64,000 bases of DNA from assembly GCA_913055875.1 (NCBI GenBank), contig CAJXJY010000016.1:1-64000 (forward strand). The letters run 5' to 3'. The notes beneath the pieces are model-generated. The model worked only from the letters and a program-made list of their open reading frames with translations, made no database searches and had not been told where the DNA came from. Made by a program: the position numbers and the translations under genes. The DNA comes from an uncultured Altererythrobacter sp. GTDB taxonomy: Bacteria; Pseudomonadota; Alphaproteobacteria; Sphingomonadales; Sphingomonadaceae. This document shows positions 17,207 through 26,615 of this stretch, piece by piece. Positions within the stretch are counted from its first letter, which is position 1. Every line of letters begins with the position of its first letter.

Positions 17207-17962
17207 CTATTCGCCTTCCCGCCAGTCGCCCATTGCGCCCATCCACAGCGCGGTCCCGGCGATCGCGGCGGTCTCGCCGCGCAGGATACGCGGCCCGAGC
17301 GAAATGGAGATGGCTTGCTGAAGGCTGCGGATAGCGGCGCGTTCCTCATCGTCGAAACCGCCTTCGGGGCCGGTCAGCAGGGCGGCCGGAGGAAGGTGCC
17401 GGGCGAATCGCTCCGCCGCCGGACCGCCGCCAAGCTCGTCGGCGAAGAACAGCGCGCGGTCCTCCGGCCAGTCGCGCAGCAATGCGGCCAGCTTCACCGG
17501 TTCGGCCAGTTCGGGCAGCGCGGTGCGCGCGCATTGCTCCGCCGCCTCGGTCACGATCGCGCGGGCGCGCTCCATATTGAGCTTGTCGGCGACGCAGCGG
17601 CGGGTCACCACCGGCTGGATGCGCGCGGCGCCCAGCTCGGTCGCCTTTTCGAGCACGAGATCGAAGCGATCCTTCTTGAGCAGCGCCGGGCACAGCCAGA
17701 AATCTGGCACCTCCTCGCGCGGGCGCAGCCGCTCGACCGGTTCGAGTTCGACGCTCCGCTTGCCCGCGGCAACGACCCGTGCCGCCCATTCGCCGGTGAC
17801 GTCGTCGCACACAATCACCGCATCGCCCGCGGCGACGCGCATGACTCTGGCTAGATAGTGCGCGTGGTTCCCCTCCACGATGACGGGCACGCCTTCGCTC
17901 AGCAACTCGGCGACGAACAGGCGCGGGGCGCTCTTGGGCGGCCAAGCGGGCGTGGCGGGCAT
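17207..17962 (-). CDS. rsmE: 16S rRNA m3U1498 methyltransferase
   Basis: Methylates N3 of U1498 in 16S rRNA within assembled 30S subunits, using SAM; SPOUT superfamily. 251 residues: an N-terminal PUA-like RNA-binding part (~1-75; HAHYLARVMRVAAGD), then the trefoil-knot domain with LLKKDRFDLVLEKATELGA, LLTGPEGGFDDEERAAI and ISLGPRILRGETAAIAG. Normal length. In the usual order ubiA lies divergently next to it, and that is seen here. Confidence 0.93.
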   Translation of the reverse strand: MPATPAWPPKSAPRLFVAELLSEGVPVIVEGNHAHYLARVMRVAAGDAVIVCDDVTGEWAARVVAAGKRSVELEPVERLRPREEVPDFWLCPALLKKDRFDLVLEKATELGAARIQPVVTRRCVADKLNMERARAIVTEAAEQCARTALPELAEPVKLAALLRDWPEDRALFFADELGGGPAAERFARHLPPAALLTGPEGGFDDEERAAIRSLQQAISISLGPRILRGETAAIAGTALWMGAMGDWREGE

Positions 17963-18165
17963 GTCAGCCTCTTAGGCGCACGGCTGCATCGTGTCATCCC
18001 CGTGCAGACGGCCGCGCGCGGTGACGCCGATCAATAAGGCATTTCCTACATCCGATTAATTTGCCACAGTATGGCGAGCGCTCTGGCTCGCATCGCCCGA
18101 CATCCCGGAAAACCGCGATGTGTCGCCCTTTACCGCAGTCGTGCAAGATAAGGTATTGATCGGAA

Positions 18166-19128
18166 TTGATAAAACCGACCGATCCCGCGGGTGACACCAG
18201 GGTGACACCTGTCACCCCCGACAACATCGTCCCCGATACCGAGCACAACAGCGTTTCGGGCGGCCTCGTCGCACGTCTGCCGCAACTGCCGCGCGATCTC
18301 GCACAGCTGGCGCGGTTCGACCGGCCGATCGGCTGGTGGCTGCTGTTCTGGCCGTGCGTGTTCGGCGTATGGCTGGCAGGAGCGGGGTGGCAGCTCGCGC
18401 TGCTCGGCTGGCTGCTGCTCGGCAGCGTCGCGATGCGCGGCGCCGGCTGCGTCTACAACGATATCGTCGATGCCGATCTGGACCGCAAGGTCGCGCGCAC
18501 CGCGGCTCGCCCGGTGGCGAGCGGGCGCGTGTCGAAAAAGCTGGCCTGGGCCTGGCTGCTGGCGCTGTGCCTGGTCGGCCTGGCCGTGTTGCTGCAATTG
18601 CGCTTCGGGGCCCGGCTGGTGGCGCTGGCGAGCCTCGCCATGGTTGCGGCTTACCCGTTCATGAAGCGTATCACCTGGTGGCCGCAGGCGTGGCTCGGGC
18701 TGGTGTTCGGCTGGGGCGCGCTGGTCGGCTGGAGCCAGCTGTGCGGCGACCATTGGGATGCGCTCGGCGCGCTTTATGGCGGATGCGTGCTGTGGGTGAT
18801 CGGCTACGACACGATCTACGCGCTGCAGGACCGCGAGGACGACGCGCTGGTCGGCATCCGGTCGAGCGCGCTGCGGCTGGGCAAGCGGGTACACGCCGGG
18901 GTGGCGGCGTTCTATGCCGGGGCCGTCGCGCTGTGGGCCCTCGCCTTCTGGCTTTACCGGGCGGACTGGGTCGCGCTGCTCGCCCTGCTCCCGGCGGCGC
19001 TGCACCTCTCGTGGCAGGTCGCCACGCTCGATGCCGACGACCCGGCCAACCCGCTCGAACGATTCCGCTCCAATCGATGGACCGGAGCGCTGGTCGCCGC
19101 GGCCTGCTATGTCGTCGGCAATGCGTGA
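18166..19128 (+). CDS. ubiA: 4-hydroxybenzoate polyprenyltransferase
   Basis: Integral membrane prenyltransferase that attaches the polyprenyl tail to 4-hydroxybenzoate in ubiquinone synthesis. The first Asp-rich motif is YNDIVDADLDRKVARTAARP and the second is YDTIYALQDREDDALVG; about eight membrane helices are visible (e.g. GWWLLFWPCVFGVWLA). The start is uncertain: TTG 18166 (MIKPTDP) or GTG 18202 (MTPVTPDNIVPDTEH). The second is closer to the family's usual N-terminus, and a palindrome lies at that point. Confidence 0.92.
   Translation: MIKPTDPAGDTRVTPVTPDNIVPDTEHNSVSGGLVARLPQLPRDLAQLARFDRPIGWWLLFWPCVFGVWLAGAGWQLALLGWLLLGSVAMRGAGCVYNDIVDADLDRKVARTAARPVASGRVSKKLAWAWLLALCLVGLAVLLQLRFGARLVALASLAMVAAYPFMKRITWWPQAWLGLVFGWGALVGWSQLCGDHWDALGALYGGCVLWVIGYDTIYALQDREDDALVGIRSSALRLGKRVHAGVAAFYAGAVALWALAFWLYRADWVALLALLPAALHLSWQVATLDADDPANPLERFRSNRWTGALVAAACYVVGNA
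18189..18217. promoter_or_regulatory. Direct plus inverted repeat at the ubiA start
   Basis: GGGTGACACC occurs twice in tandem (18189 and 18200) and the second copy forms an almost uninterrupted palindrome GGGTGACA-CC-TGTCACCC (18200-18217). It overlaps the first possible codons of ubiA, so it could be an operator or a translation-controlling hairpin; no known regulator is matched from inspection. Confidence 0.4.
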
Positions 19129-19142
19129 GTCTTTGTCTGGAT

Positions 19143-19303
19143 AGCGGCACCGGCCCACACTGTGTTGTATTCCGGCGGTGACGAGACCTGTCGCTGCTTG
19201 GCAAGTGTCGGACCGCCGGGGCTGTTCCATCCCACTCCCCCACCCGGCCACCCATAGGCTACTATCGTCGGGGTGGCCGGGTGGGGGAGTGGGATGGAAC
19301 AGC
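19143..19303. repeat. Long palindromic repeat, family A, copy 3
   Basis: Arms 19221-19253 and 19271-19303 are perfect 33-nt reverse complements around the loop ATAGGCTACTATCGTCG, which differs from copy 2 at two positions. The left flank (about 19143-19220) resembles, in reverse complement, the right flank of copy 1, including GACAGGT.TCGTC and CCGCCGGA. It fills much of the 367-bp gap (19129-19495) between ubiA and rpmF; the rest of that gap holds the rpmF promoter. Confidence 0.85.
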
Positions 19304-19354
19304 AAGGGCCGGACGGAGGTCCGGTCCGCACGCAACCAAGACTCTCCACGACGC

Positions 19355-19382
19355 TTGCAACCTGTGCAGATTTCGCTATAGC
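19355..19382 (+). promoter_or_regulatory. Candidate promoter of the rpmF-plsX-fabH operon
   Basis: TTGCAA (19355-19360), a 16-nt spacer, TATAGC (19377-19382), placed ~115 bp before rpmF and just after the family A repeat. Sequence inspection only. Confidence 0.4.
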
Positions 19383-19495
19383 GCGCGCCTTCCCGCCATG
19401 GACGGGCCACTTTCGCGCACGACCTTGTGCGCCCGGTGACCTTGCCCTAGAGCGGCTCACGAAACACCGGATTTAATTGAGGAACAGGTGCCGCA

Positions 19496-19675
19496 ATGGC
19501 TGTCCCCAAGAGAAAAGTATCGCCTCACCGCCGCGGCAATCGCCGTGCGCACGATTCGCTGAAGGTCGAAGCGCATCACGAATGCGACAATTGCGGCGAG
19601 CTCAAGCGCCCGCACAATCTGTGCCCGCATTGCGGTCACTATAACGGTCGCGAAGTCATCGCTGTCGGTCTCTGA
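19496..19675 (+). CDS. rpmF: 50S ribosomal protein L32
   Basis: 59-residue L32, part of the large ribosomal subunit. It begins [20 protein letters not shown] and carries the zinc-ribbon cysteines [18 protein letters not shown]. The start is ATG 19496 with GAGGA at ~19479. It is 22 bp before plsX in the conserved rpmF-plsX-fabH arrangement that links ribosome and fatty-acid synthesis. Confidence 0.97.
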   Translation: MAVPKRKVSPHRRGNRRAHDSLKVEAHHECDNCGELKRPHNLCPHCGHYNGREVIAVGL

Positions 19676-19697
19676 CCGACATTAGCCGGAGAACGCA

Positions 19698-20744
19698 ATG
19701 AGTCTGCCGCGTATCGCCGTCGACGCGATGGGCGGCGATGAAGGCGTGCGCGTGATGATGGACGGCGCCGCCGAAGCGCGCCGCCGGCACGACAAGTTCC
19801 AGTTTCTGCTGGTCGGCGACCAGGCGCGGATCGAGGCTGCGCTGGAGGCGCATCCGAACCTGCGCGATGCCTCGGAAATCCTCCATTGCGAGGACGTCGT
19901 CGGCGGCGAGGAAAAGCCGACCCAGGCGCTGCGCCGCGCCAGGACCACCAGCATGGGCCTCGCGGTCAATGCGGTAAAGGCGGGCGATGCGGGTGCTGCG
20001 GTCAGCGCGGGCAATACCGGCGCGCTGATGGCGATGAGCAAGCTCGCTCTGCGTACCATGCCGGGGATAGACCGCCCGGCGCTCGCCGCGCTGATGCCGA
20101 CGCTCGGCGAAAACGATGTCATCATGCTCGATCTGGGTGCCAATACCGAGGCCGATGCGCGCAATTTGGTGCAATATGCGATCATGGGCGCGGCCTATTC
20201 GCGTATCCTGACCGGACGCGACCAGCCGCGCGTGCGCCTGCTCAATATCGGAACCGAGGAAACCAAGGGTACCGACGCGTTGCGCGACGCCGCGGGGCAG
20301 CTGCAGGAGGCGACCGGGCTGGCGCTGTCGTTCGACGGCTTCGTCGAATCGGACAAGATCAACCGTGGCGAGGTCGACGTGGTGGTGACCGACGGCTTCT
20401 CGGGCAATATCGCATTGAAGGCGATCGAAGGTACGGCGCGTTTCGTCACCGATCTGCTCCGCACCGCCTTCACCAGCTCGTTCCGCTCCAAGGTAGGGTT
20501 TCTCGTTTCCAGGCCCGCAACCGAATTGCTGCGCCATCATCTCGATCCCAACAACCACAACGGCGCAGTCTTTCTGGGCCTCAACGGGGTGGTGGTGAAG
20601 AGCCACGGCAGCGCCACCGCCGCCGGGGTCGCCAACGCGGTCGCGGTTGCGGCGCGGTTGCTGGAGGAAAACCTGACCCGCCGGATCGCCGCGGATCTTG
20701 CCGAACTGGGCGAGGACCGGCTGCGCGAAGGGTCCTCCAAGTGA
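19698..20744 (+). CDS. plsX: Phosphate acyltransferase PlsX
   Basis: Converts acyl-ACP to acyl-phosphate, the donor for glycerol-3-phosphate acylation in phospholipid synthesis. 348 residues, normal length. Motifs: [12 protein letters not shown] at the N-terminus, [70 protein letters not shown] and [16 protein letters not shown]. Its stop overlaps the fabH start (GTGA), indicating coupled translation. Confidence 0.96.
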   Translation: MSLPRIAVDAMGGDEGVRVMMDGAAEARRRHDKFQFLLVGDQARIEAALEAHPNLRDASEILHCEDVVGGEEKPTQALRRARTTSMGLAVNAVKAGDAGAAVSAGNTGALMAMSKLALRTMPGIDRPALAALMPTLGENDVIMLDLGANTEADARNLVQYAIMGAAYSRILTGRDQPRVRLLNIGTEETKGTDALRDAAGQLQEATGLALSFDGFVESDKINRGEVDVVVTDGFSGNIALKAIEGTARFVTDLLRTAFTSSFRSKVGFLVSRPATELLRHHLDPNNHNGAVFLGLNGVVVKSHGSATAAGVANAVAVAARLLEENLTRRIAADLAELGEDRLREGSSK

Positions 20745-21706
20745 TCCGGTCGGTCCTGCGCGGGAGCGGCTCGGCGCTGCCGAAACAGGCGGTCAGCAAT
20801 GCCGAACTGGCGCAGCGGATCGACACCAGCGACGAATGGATCGTCGAGCGTACCGGCATTCGCCAACGCTACATTGCAGGCGAGGGCGAGACCACCTCGA
20901 GTCTGGCTACCGCCGCGGCGGAGAAAGCGCTCGAAGCCGCCGGGATCGCGGCACGGGATATCGACCTGATCATGCTCGCCACGGCGACGCCAGACCAGAC
21001 GTTCCCCGCCACCGCGACCATCGTGCAGCACAATCTCGGCTGCAATGGCGGTATCGCGTTCGACGTGGCGGCGGTATGTTCGGGCTTCCTCTACGCGCTA
21101 GCGACTGCCGACTCGTTGCTGCGCACGGGCATGGCGAGCCGGGCGCTGGTGATCGGCGCCGAGACTTTCAGCCGCATTCTCGACTGGGAGGATCGCGCCA
21201 CCTGCGTGCTGTTCGGCGACGGGGCGGGGGCGTTCGTGCTCGAGGCGCAGGAGGTCGAGCAGGACGGACCCGGCGTGCTCGTTTCCAGGCTGCATGCCGA
21301 CGGCGAGCACAATGAGCTGCTCTATGTCGACGGCGGTCCCTCGACCACGCAGACCGTCGGGCATCTGCGCATGCGTGGACGCGAGGTGTTTCGCCATGCG
21401 GTGGTCAATCTCGCCGAGGTGCTGGGCGAGACGATGGACGAAGCGGGCATCGCCGCCGACGATATCGACTGGGTCGTGCCGCACCAGGCCAATGCCCGCA
21501 TCCTCGACGCCACCGCGCGCAAGCTCGGCCTGCCGGCGGAAAAGGTGGTGGTCACGGTCGATCGGCACGCCAACACCTCGGCTGCATCGGTGCCGCTGGC
21601 TTACGACACGGCGGTGCAGGACGGACGGATCAAGCCCGGCGACCTGGTAATGTTCGAGGCGATGGGCGGTGGCTTTACATGGGGTGCGAGCCTGGTTCGA
21701 ATCTGA
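20741..21706 (+). CDS. fabH: 3-oxoacyl-ACP synthase III
   Basis: Starts fatty-acid synthesis by condensing acetyl-CoA with malonyl-ACP. 321 residues from GTG 20741. Catalytic Cys in [13 protein letters not shown], His in [11 protein letters not shown] and Asn in [13 protein letters not shown] are all present. The N-terminus contains [14 protein letters not shown], a FabH signature. It is the third gene of the rpmF-plsX-fabH operon and is followed after 124 bp by ihfA. Confidence 0.96.
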   Translation: MIRSVLRGSGSALPKQAVSNAELAQRIDTSDEWIVERTGIRQRYIAGEGETTSSLATAAAEKALEAAGIAARDIDLIMLATATPDQTFPATATIVQHNLGCNGGIAFDVAAVCSGFLYALATADSLLRTGMASRALVIGAETFSRILDWEDRATCVLFGDGAGAFVLEAQEVEQDGPGVLVSRLHADGEHNELLYVDGGPSTTQTVGHLRMRGREVFRHAVVNLAEVLGETMDEAGIAADDIDWVVPHQANARILDATARKLGLPAEKVVVTVDRHANTSAASVPLAYDTAVQDGRIKPGDLVMFEAMGGGFTWGASLVRI

Positions 21707-21830
21707 GCGAATCGGGCATCGGCGGAGCCCCGCGCCGCTTTTTCCACCGCGGTTTTGTTGCGCTACAGCAACCCAGCGGCTAAGTTGCCAATGTTTTCAA
21801 TCGCGGGTCGCACCGAAGGAGGAGTGGCGC

Positions 21831-22130
21831 ATGATGCGTTCGGTGGGCACGCTGACTCGCGCGGATCTGGCGGAAGCCATCAATCGCAAGTTGGGATTTT
21901 CGCGCGCGGAATCGCTCGATCTCGTCGAATCGGTGCTCGCGCATATGTGCGAGGCCATGGGCAAGGGCGAGAACGTGAAGATCTCCGGGTTCGGCAGTTT
22001 CATCCTGCGCGACAAGAAGGAACGGATCGGCCGCAATCCCAAGACCGGGGTCGAGGTGCCGATCACGCCGCGTCGCGTGATGACTTTCCGTGCCAGCCAG
22101 CTGCTCAAGGAACGGATAGCCAAGGGATAG
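21831..22130 (+). CDS. ihfA: Integration host factor subunit alpha
   Basis: 99-residue HU/IHF-type DNA-bending protein, the alpha subunit of IHF. Features: [22 protein letters not shown] (dimerisation helices), [17 protein letters not shown], and the DNA-arm motif [23 protein letters not shown] strong ribosome site GAAGGAGG lies 8 bp before ATG 21831. It is followed at 18 bp by the MerR-type gene, the usual alphaproteobacterial order. Confidence 0.95.
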   Translation: MMRSVGTLTRADLAEAINRKLGFSRAESLDLVESVLAHMCEAMGKGENVKISGFGSFILRDKKERIGRNPKTGVEVPITPRRVMTFRASQLLKERIAKG

Positions 22131-22148
22131 GGGCCGAGAGGCAGGACG

Positions 22149-22655
22149 ATGAGCGCGCAATTCGACGACGGCAAGGAAGAAGGCGCGCTCCGCACTATCG
22201 GAGAAGTCGCCGCGGCGCTCGGCATCAAGGCGCATGTGCTGCGCTACTGGGAGCAGCAATTCCCGATGCTCGAGCCGCTCAAGCGCAGCGGCGGCCGGCG
22301 CTATTACCGCCCGGAAGACGTCGAACTGCTCGAGCGAATAGACCGGCTGGTCAACCGCGAGGGCTACACGCTCAAGGGCGCAAGAAAGGCGCTGTCCGGC
22401 AAACAAACCGTAGCCGGGGCGGGGCAGGACGGGCAATTGACCGAAACCGACGACGCGAAACCGACCTTGCCCGAAAGCCCGGATCTGCCTGCCGATGGCG
22501 GAGTCGATGCGTTTTTCGGTCGTACGAATCCCGAAGCGGATACCGATGCCGCGCCCGCCGAAGAGGCCGACGATACGGTTCTCGAGGCGACGGCGGAATT
22601 GGTCGCCGAGCTCAAGGCTATCCGCGGTCGCCTCGCTGAGGCGATCGGGGTCTAG
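22149..22655 (+). CDS. MerR-family transcriptional regulator
   Basis: 168 residues. The N-terminal winged helix-turn-helix is LRTIGEVAAALGIKAHVLRYWEQQFPML..LKRSGGRRYYRPEDVELLERIDRLV (~14-70). A low-complexity acidic linker follows, then a C-terminal helix. It lacks the metal-binding Cys of classic MerR sensors and is of the group found constantly downstream of ihfA in alphaproteobacteria, whose target is not well defined. Its stop overlaps the convergent gene's stop by 4 bp. Confidence 0.9.
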   Translation: MSAQFDDGKEEGALRTIGEVAAALGIKAHVLRYWEQQFPMLEPLKRSGGRRYYRPEDVELLERIDRLVNREGYTLKGARKALSGKQTVAGAGQDGQLTETDDAKPTLPESPDLPADGGVDAFFGRTNPEADTDAAPAEEADDTVLEATAELVAELKAIRGRLAEAIGV

Positions 22656-23173
22656 CCAGACGGATTTTTCTCGCGCGCGACATCGACTGTCTCATAGAGG
22701 CTGACGATCTGCGGACCGCGATCGTGTGCGGCGATATGCAAAATAATGACCTCCTCGAGATCGACATCGTCGTGGTAGGCACATTCCCGCGCAAACCAGA
22801 GCGCATCCGCAAGCCCTTCATCGGCATGCCAAGTCGTCATGATGAAATGTTCATCCGGAATATCCTCGAAATCGAACCGTTCGAGATTCGCCCAGTCAAT
22901 CGCATCGTGCCATGCCTCGCAGTCAATCCCCCACGCGACCGCGTAGAGGCAACCGGCTTCCAAAATCCATTCGACAACCGAATTCATCCACTCGGGTGTC
23001 GTCGTCATTTCGCTGACGATTACGACCCGCCTGGGGCGTTCGGCAATCGTAGGTATCTCGGTTTCCTCCGTCAGACGGAGGTAGACCGGGGCAGGTAATC
23101 GTGGGTATTCCGCGACAGAAGCGACTTTGTGCTCTCGCCAGCGCCAGGCAAGCCTTCTCAGCCAGCGTATCAT
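22652..23173 (-). CDS. Conserved acidic protein downstream of smc (DUF7684-like)
   Basis: 173 residues; resembles proteins named DUF7684 (number recalled, not checked). The N-terminus is basic (MIRWLRRLAWRWREHK). The body is acidic and aromatic: VVIVSEMTTTPEWMNSVVEWILEAGCLYAVAWG, WHDAIDWANLERFDFEDIPDEHFIMTTWHADEGL and EEVIILHIAAHD. No catalytic motif is clear. Its ATG overlaps the smc stop (ATGA at 23170-23173), so it is probably translated with Smc. Function unknown. Confidence 0.8.
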   Translation of the reverse strand: MIRWLRRLAWRWREHKVASVAEYPRLPAPVYLRLTEETEIPTIAERPRRVVIVSEMTTTPEWMNSVVEWILEAGCLYAVAWGIDCEAWHDAIDWANLERFDFEDIPDEHFIMTTWHADEGLADALWFARECAYHDDVDLEEVIILHIAAHDRGPQIVSLYETVDVAREKNPSG

Positions 23174-26100
23174 TCCGCCGCCAGCAATTCCTCCGCCGCG
23201 CCGAGGTCTACGCTGACCAGCCGGCTGATGCCCTTTTCGATCATGGTGACGCCGAACAGGCGGTGCATGCGGCTCATCGTCACTGCGTTGTGGGTGACGA
23301 TCATGTAGCGTGTGCTCGTTTCGCGCACCATTGCGTCGAGCAGGTCGCAGAAACGGTCGATATTGGCGTCGTCGAGCGGCGCGTCGACCTCGTCGAGCAC
23401 GCAGATCGGCGCTGGATTGGTCAGGAACAGCGCGAAAATCAGAGCGATCGCGGTCAGCGCCTGCTCGCCCCCCGACAGCAGGGTGAGCGATTGCAGCCTT
23501 TTGCCCGGCGGCTGGGCGAAGATTTCCAGACCGGCCTCGAGCACGTCGTCGCTGTCGATCAGCGCGAGATGTGCCTGCCCGCCCTCGAACAGCCGCGTGA
23601 ACAGCCGCTGGAAGTGCTCGTTGACCTCCTCGAACGCCGCCTTGAGCCGCTCGCGGCCCTCGCGGTTGAGATTGCCGATCGAGCCGCGCAGCCGGTTGAC
23701 CGCTTCGGCCAGTTCGGCCTGCTCGGCGGCGTTGGCGCCGTGTTCTTCCTCGATCTTCGCCAGTTCCTCGGCGGCGACCAGATTGACCGGGCCGATTCGC
23801 TCGCGGCTGGCGGTGAGGCGGTCCATTTCCTCCGATTCGGCCTGCGAATCCCCGATCGCGTCCTCGTCGAACTCGAACCGCTCGGCGAGCATCGGTGGCG
23901 GGCACTGGAAGCGCTCGCCCGAAATGCGCGCCATCTCGCCGCGGCGGGCTTCCTCGTTCTCGGCGCGCGCCGCCAGCCCGGCGCGGCTTTCGCGTGCGGT
24001 GGCGAGCGCCTCGTTCGCCTCGGAGAAGGAGCTTTCGGCGGTATTGGCGGCTTCCTGCGCTTCTGCCACGGCCTCTTCCGCCTTGGCCAGTTCCTCGCCG
24101 AGCCGCTGGCGCAGCGTGTCGCCCTGTTCGATCTCGCGCATCAGCCCTTCGGGCCTGGCCGCGACCACCGTGCATTCCTGCTCGATTTCCTCGAACCGCG
24201 CCGCCATCCCCGACAGCCGTTGCGCCGCTTCGCCCGAGCGCGCCTGCCAGCTGGCGATGTCGCCGCGCAGCGAGGCGGTGCGCTCGCGCACGACGGCGAT
24301 GGTCTGGTCGTGCGAGGCGAGTTCGGCGGTGGCGGCCTGCTGCGCGGAGCGCGCAGCCTCGTTCTTCGCCTGCGCCGCTTCGAGCGAAGCGCGACCGGTG
24401 GCCGGATCGGGCAAGGTGGACTTGCGTTCGCGCGCCGCCGTCAGTTCGGCCTCGGCCTGCGTGCGCTGTTCGGCCAGTTCGCCCGCCGCCTCGTCGAGTT
24501 CGGCCAGCCGCGTGGCGACGCGCTCGCGCGCGGCCTCGGCTTGGTCGAGCGCGCGCAAAGCCTGGCGCTCGGTCTCGTTCGCCTCGGCAATCATGCGGTC
24601 GCCGACGACCAGCTTCTGCTGGACCTCCGCTAGTCCGGATTGCGCCGAAGTGGCTGCAGCTTCCTGCCGCTCCACCGCTTCGCGCAATTCGGGGAGCTGC
24701 GCTTCGAGTTCTGCAAAGCGGTTTTCCGCCTCCAGCCGCGCCGCTTCCGCCGCGCCTTCGCCGCGCGCCACGAAGCCGTCCCAGCGGCGCAAATGCCCCT
24801 CGGTCGTGACCAGCCATTCGCCCGGTGCGAGCACGCGCCCGTCGTCCTCCTGCGCGACGTGCACGAGTGCGAGCCGCGCCGCGAGTTCCGGGGGGCAGGC
24901 GGTCACGTGGTCGGCGAGGCTGTTGGCAACCTTCGCCGGAGCGTCGCGCCCCGTCCAGTAGCGCCCGTCGCCCTGCGCCGAGCCGAGCGCTGCCTTGGCG
25001 TCGCGGCCCAGCACCGCTGCGAGCGCGCGCTCGTAGCCCTTCGCGGCGCGCACGCGGTCGAGCGCCGCGGGCAGGCCGCCGCGATTGGCCGCCTGCCGCT
25101 CGCGCGCCTCGCGGTCGCGCTGCAAGGCCCTGTGTTCGCGCTCGATTCCGGCAAGTTCGGCCCTTGCGGAGGCGAGCGCGCTCGCGGCCTCGTCGCGCTC
25201 GACCTGGAGCGTCTCCTTGCGTTCGCGTTCGCTTGCGATGCGCTCGCGGATCGAGGACAGCGCTTCGGCCGCCCTGTCGGCCTGGCGCCCGGCCTCCTCG
25301 ACCTCCCGCTCCGGATTGCGGCCTTCGGTAAGCTCGCGTCGCGTATCGTCCCGGCGCGACATTTCGCGGTCGAGCCGCACCAGCCGCGCTTCGGCCTGCT
25401 CGATCGCCGCTTCGGCGACGCGCCATTCGGCTTCGACCCCGGCATGATCCGCGGTAGCCTTCGCCAGCGCGAGTTCCGCCGCACGGCCCGCACGCTCGGT
25501 ATCCTCCAGCTTCGCCGCCAGCGCCGGGCGACGCTCGTCCGCTTCGGCGAGCGAGGCTTGGGCAGCGGCGAGTTCGCGTTCGAGCCGTGCCAAGGCGTCG
25601 GCGGCATCGCTGGTCAGCCGGTCGGCCTCGCCGCGATCCTCTTCGAGCCGTGCCTTCTGCCGATCGAGATCGGCGAGACGTTCCTCGGCGGCTTCCAGCT
25701 GGCTCGCCAGCGCGGCCATGCGGTGGCCGTGTGCACTGGTATCGTCGCGCCGGTCGGCCATCTCGTCGCGCGCCTCGGCCAGCGCCCGCGCGGCGGCGTG
25801 CTGCGCTTTCTGCGCCTCGTCCGCCGCGGTCTTCGCGCCGGCGACCCGCTCGTCCGCCGTTTTCGCATCGGCACGCGCGGCTTCGGCTGCTGCTGCCGCA
25901 TCGCGCCAGCGCGCGAACACCAGCCGCGCCTCGGCCACGCGGATCCGGTCGGACAGCTTCTTGTAGCGTTCGGCCTGTTTGGCCTGCCGCCGCAGCGAGG
26001 CGATCTGGCTGTCGAGCCCCGCCATCATGTCCTCGAGCCGGGCGAGATTGGCCTCGGTCTGCCTGAGCTTGCTCTCGGCATCCTTGCGGCGGACATGCAG

Positions 26101-26589
26101 CCCCGCGATCCCTGCCGCTTCCTCGAGCATCTGGCGCCGCTCGGCGGGCTTGGCGGCGATCACCTGCGCGATCTTGCCCTGGCTGACGAGGGCTGGGCTG
26201 TGCGCGCCGGTCGCCGCATCGGCGAAGGTCAGCGCGACATCCTTCGCGCGCACGTCGCTGCCGTTGACGCGGTAGGCGCTGCCCGCGCCGCGTTCGATCC
26301 TGCGAGTGACTTCGAGTTCGTCGCCTTCGTCGCCCTCGGCCTGCAGCGAGACTTCGGCGAAATCGCGCGGCGGACGGCTGGCGGTGCCGGCGAAGATGAC
26401 GTCGTCCATCCCGCCCGAGCGCATCGATTTGGGCGAGTTTTCGCCCATCACCCAGCGGATCGCCTCGAGCAGGTTGGACTTGCCGCAGCCGTTCGGCCCG
26501 ACGACGCCGGTCAGCCCGGGTTCGATGCGCAGTTCGGCGGGCTCGACGAAGCTCTTGAAGCCGCTGAGCCTGAGCCGCTTGATGAGCAT
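23170..26589 (-). CDS. smc: Chromosome segregation ATPase SMC
   Basis: Condensin ATPase that compacts and helps segregate chromosomes. 1,139 residues. Walker A GPNGCGKSN (~31-39), N-terminal coiled coil, a hinge around 500-640 (GGLPAALDRVRAAKGYERAL to ARLALVHVA), C-terminal coiled coil, signature LSGGEQALTAIAL (starts ~1038) and Walker B ICVLDEVDAPLDD (~1062). All ATPase motifs are intact. It follows two DsbA-like genes after 26 bp and overlaps the DUF7684-like gene. Confidence 0.97.
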   Translation of the reverse strand: MLIKRLRLSGFKSFVEPAELRIEPGLTGVVGPNGCGKSNLLEAIRWVMGENSPKSMRSGGMDDVIFAGTASRPPRDFAEVSLQAEGDEGDELEVTRRIERGAGSAYRVNGSDVRAKDVALTFADAATGAHSPALVSQGKIAQVIAAKPAERRQMLEEAAGIAGLHVRRKDAESKLRQTEANLARLEDMMAGLDSQIASLRRQAKQAERYKKLSDRIRVAEARLVFARWRDAAAAAEAARADAKTADERVAGAKTAADEAQKAQHAAARALAEARDEMADRRDDTSAHGHRMAALASQLEAAEERLADLDRQKARLEEDRGEADRLTSDAADALARLERELAAAQASLAEADERRPALAAKLEDTERAGRAAELALAKATADHAGVEAEWRVAEAAIEQAEARLVRLDREMSRRDDTRRELTEGRNPEREVEEAGRQADRAAEALSSIRERIASERERKETLQVERDEAASALASARAELAGIEREHRALQRDREARERQAANRGGLPAALDRVRAAKGYERALAAVLGRDAKAALGSAQGDGRYWTGRDAPAKVANSLADHVTACPPELAARLALVHVAQEDDGRVLAPGEWLVTTEGHLRRWDGFVARGEGAAEAARLEAENRFAELEAQLPELREAVERQEAAATSAQSGLAEVQQKLVVGDRMIAEANETERQALRALDQAEAARERVATRLAELDEAAGELAEQRTQAEAELTAARERKSTLPDPATGRASLEAAQAKNEAARSAQQAATAELASHDQTIAVVRERTASLRGDIASWQARSGEAAQRLSGMAARFEEIEQECTVVAARPEGLMREIEQGDTLRQRLGEELAKAEEAVAEAQEAANTAESSFSEANEALATARESRAGLAARAENEEARRGEMARISGERFQCPPPMLAERFEFDEDAIGDSQAESEEMDRLTASRERIGPVNLVAAEELAKIEEEHGANAAEQAELAEAVNRLRGSIGNLNREGRERLKAAFEEVNEHFQRLFTRLFEGGQAHLALIDSDDVLEAGLEIFAQPPGKRLQSLTLLSGGEQALTAIALIFALFLTNPAPICVLDEVDAPLDDANIDRFCDLLDAMVRETSTRYMIVTHNAVTMSRMHRLFGVTMIEKGISRLVSVDLGAAEELLAAE

Positions 26590-26615
26590 CGCCGTTCCCG
26601 AACCCCCGGCGCTGG

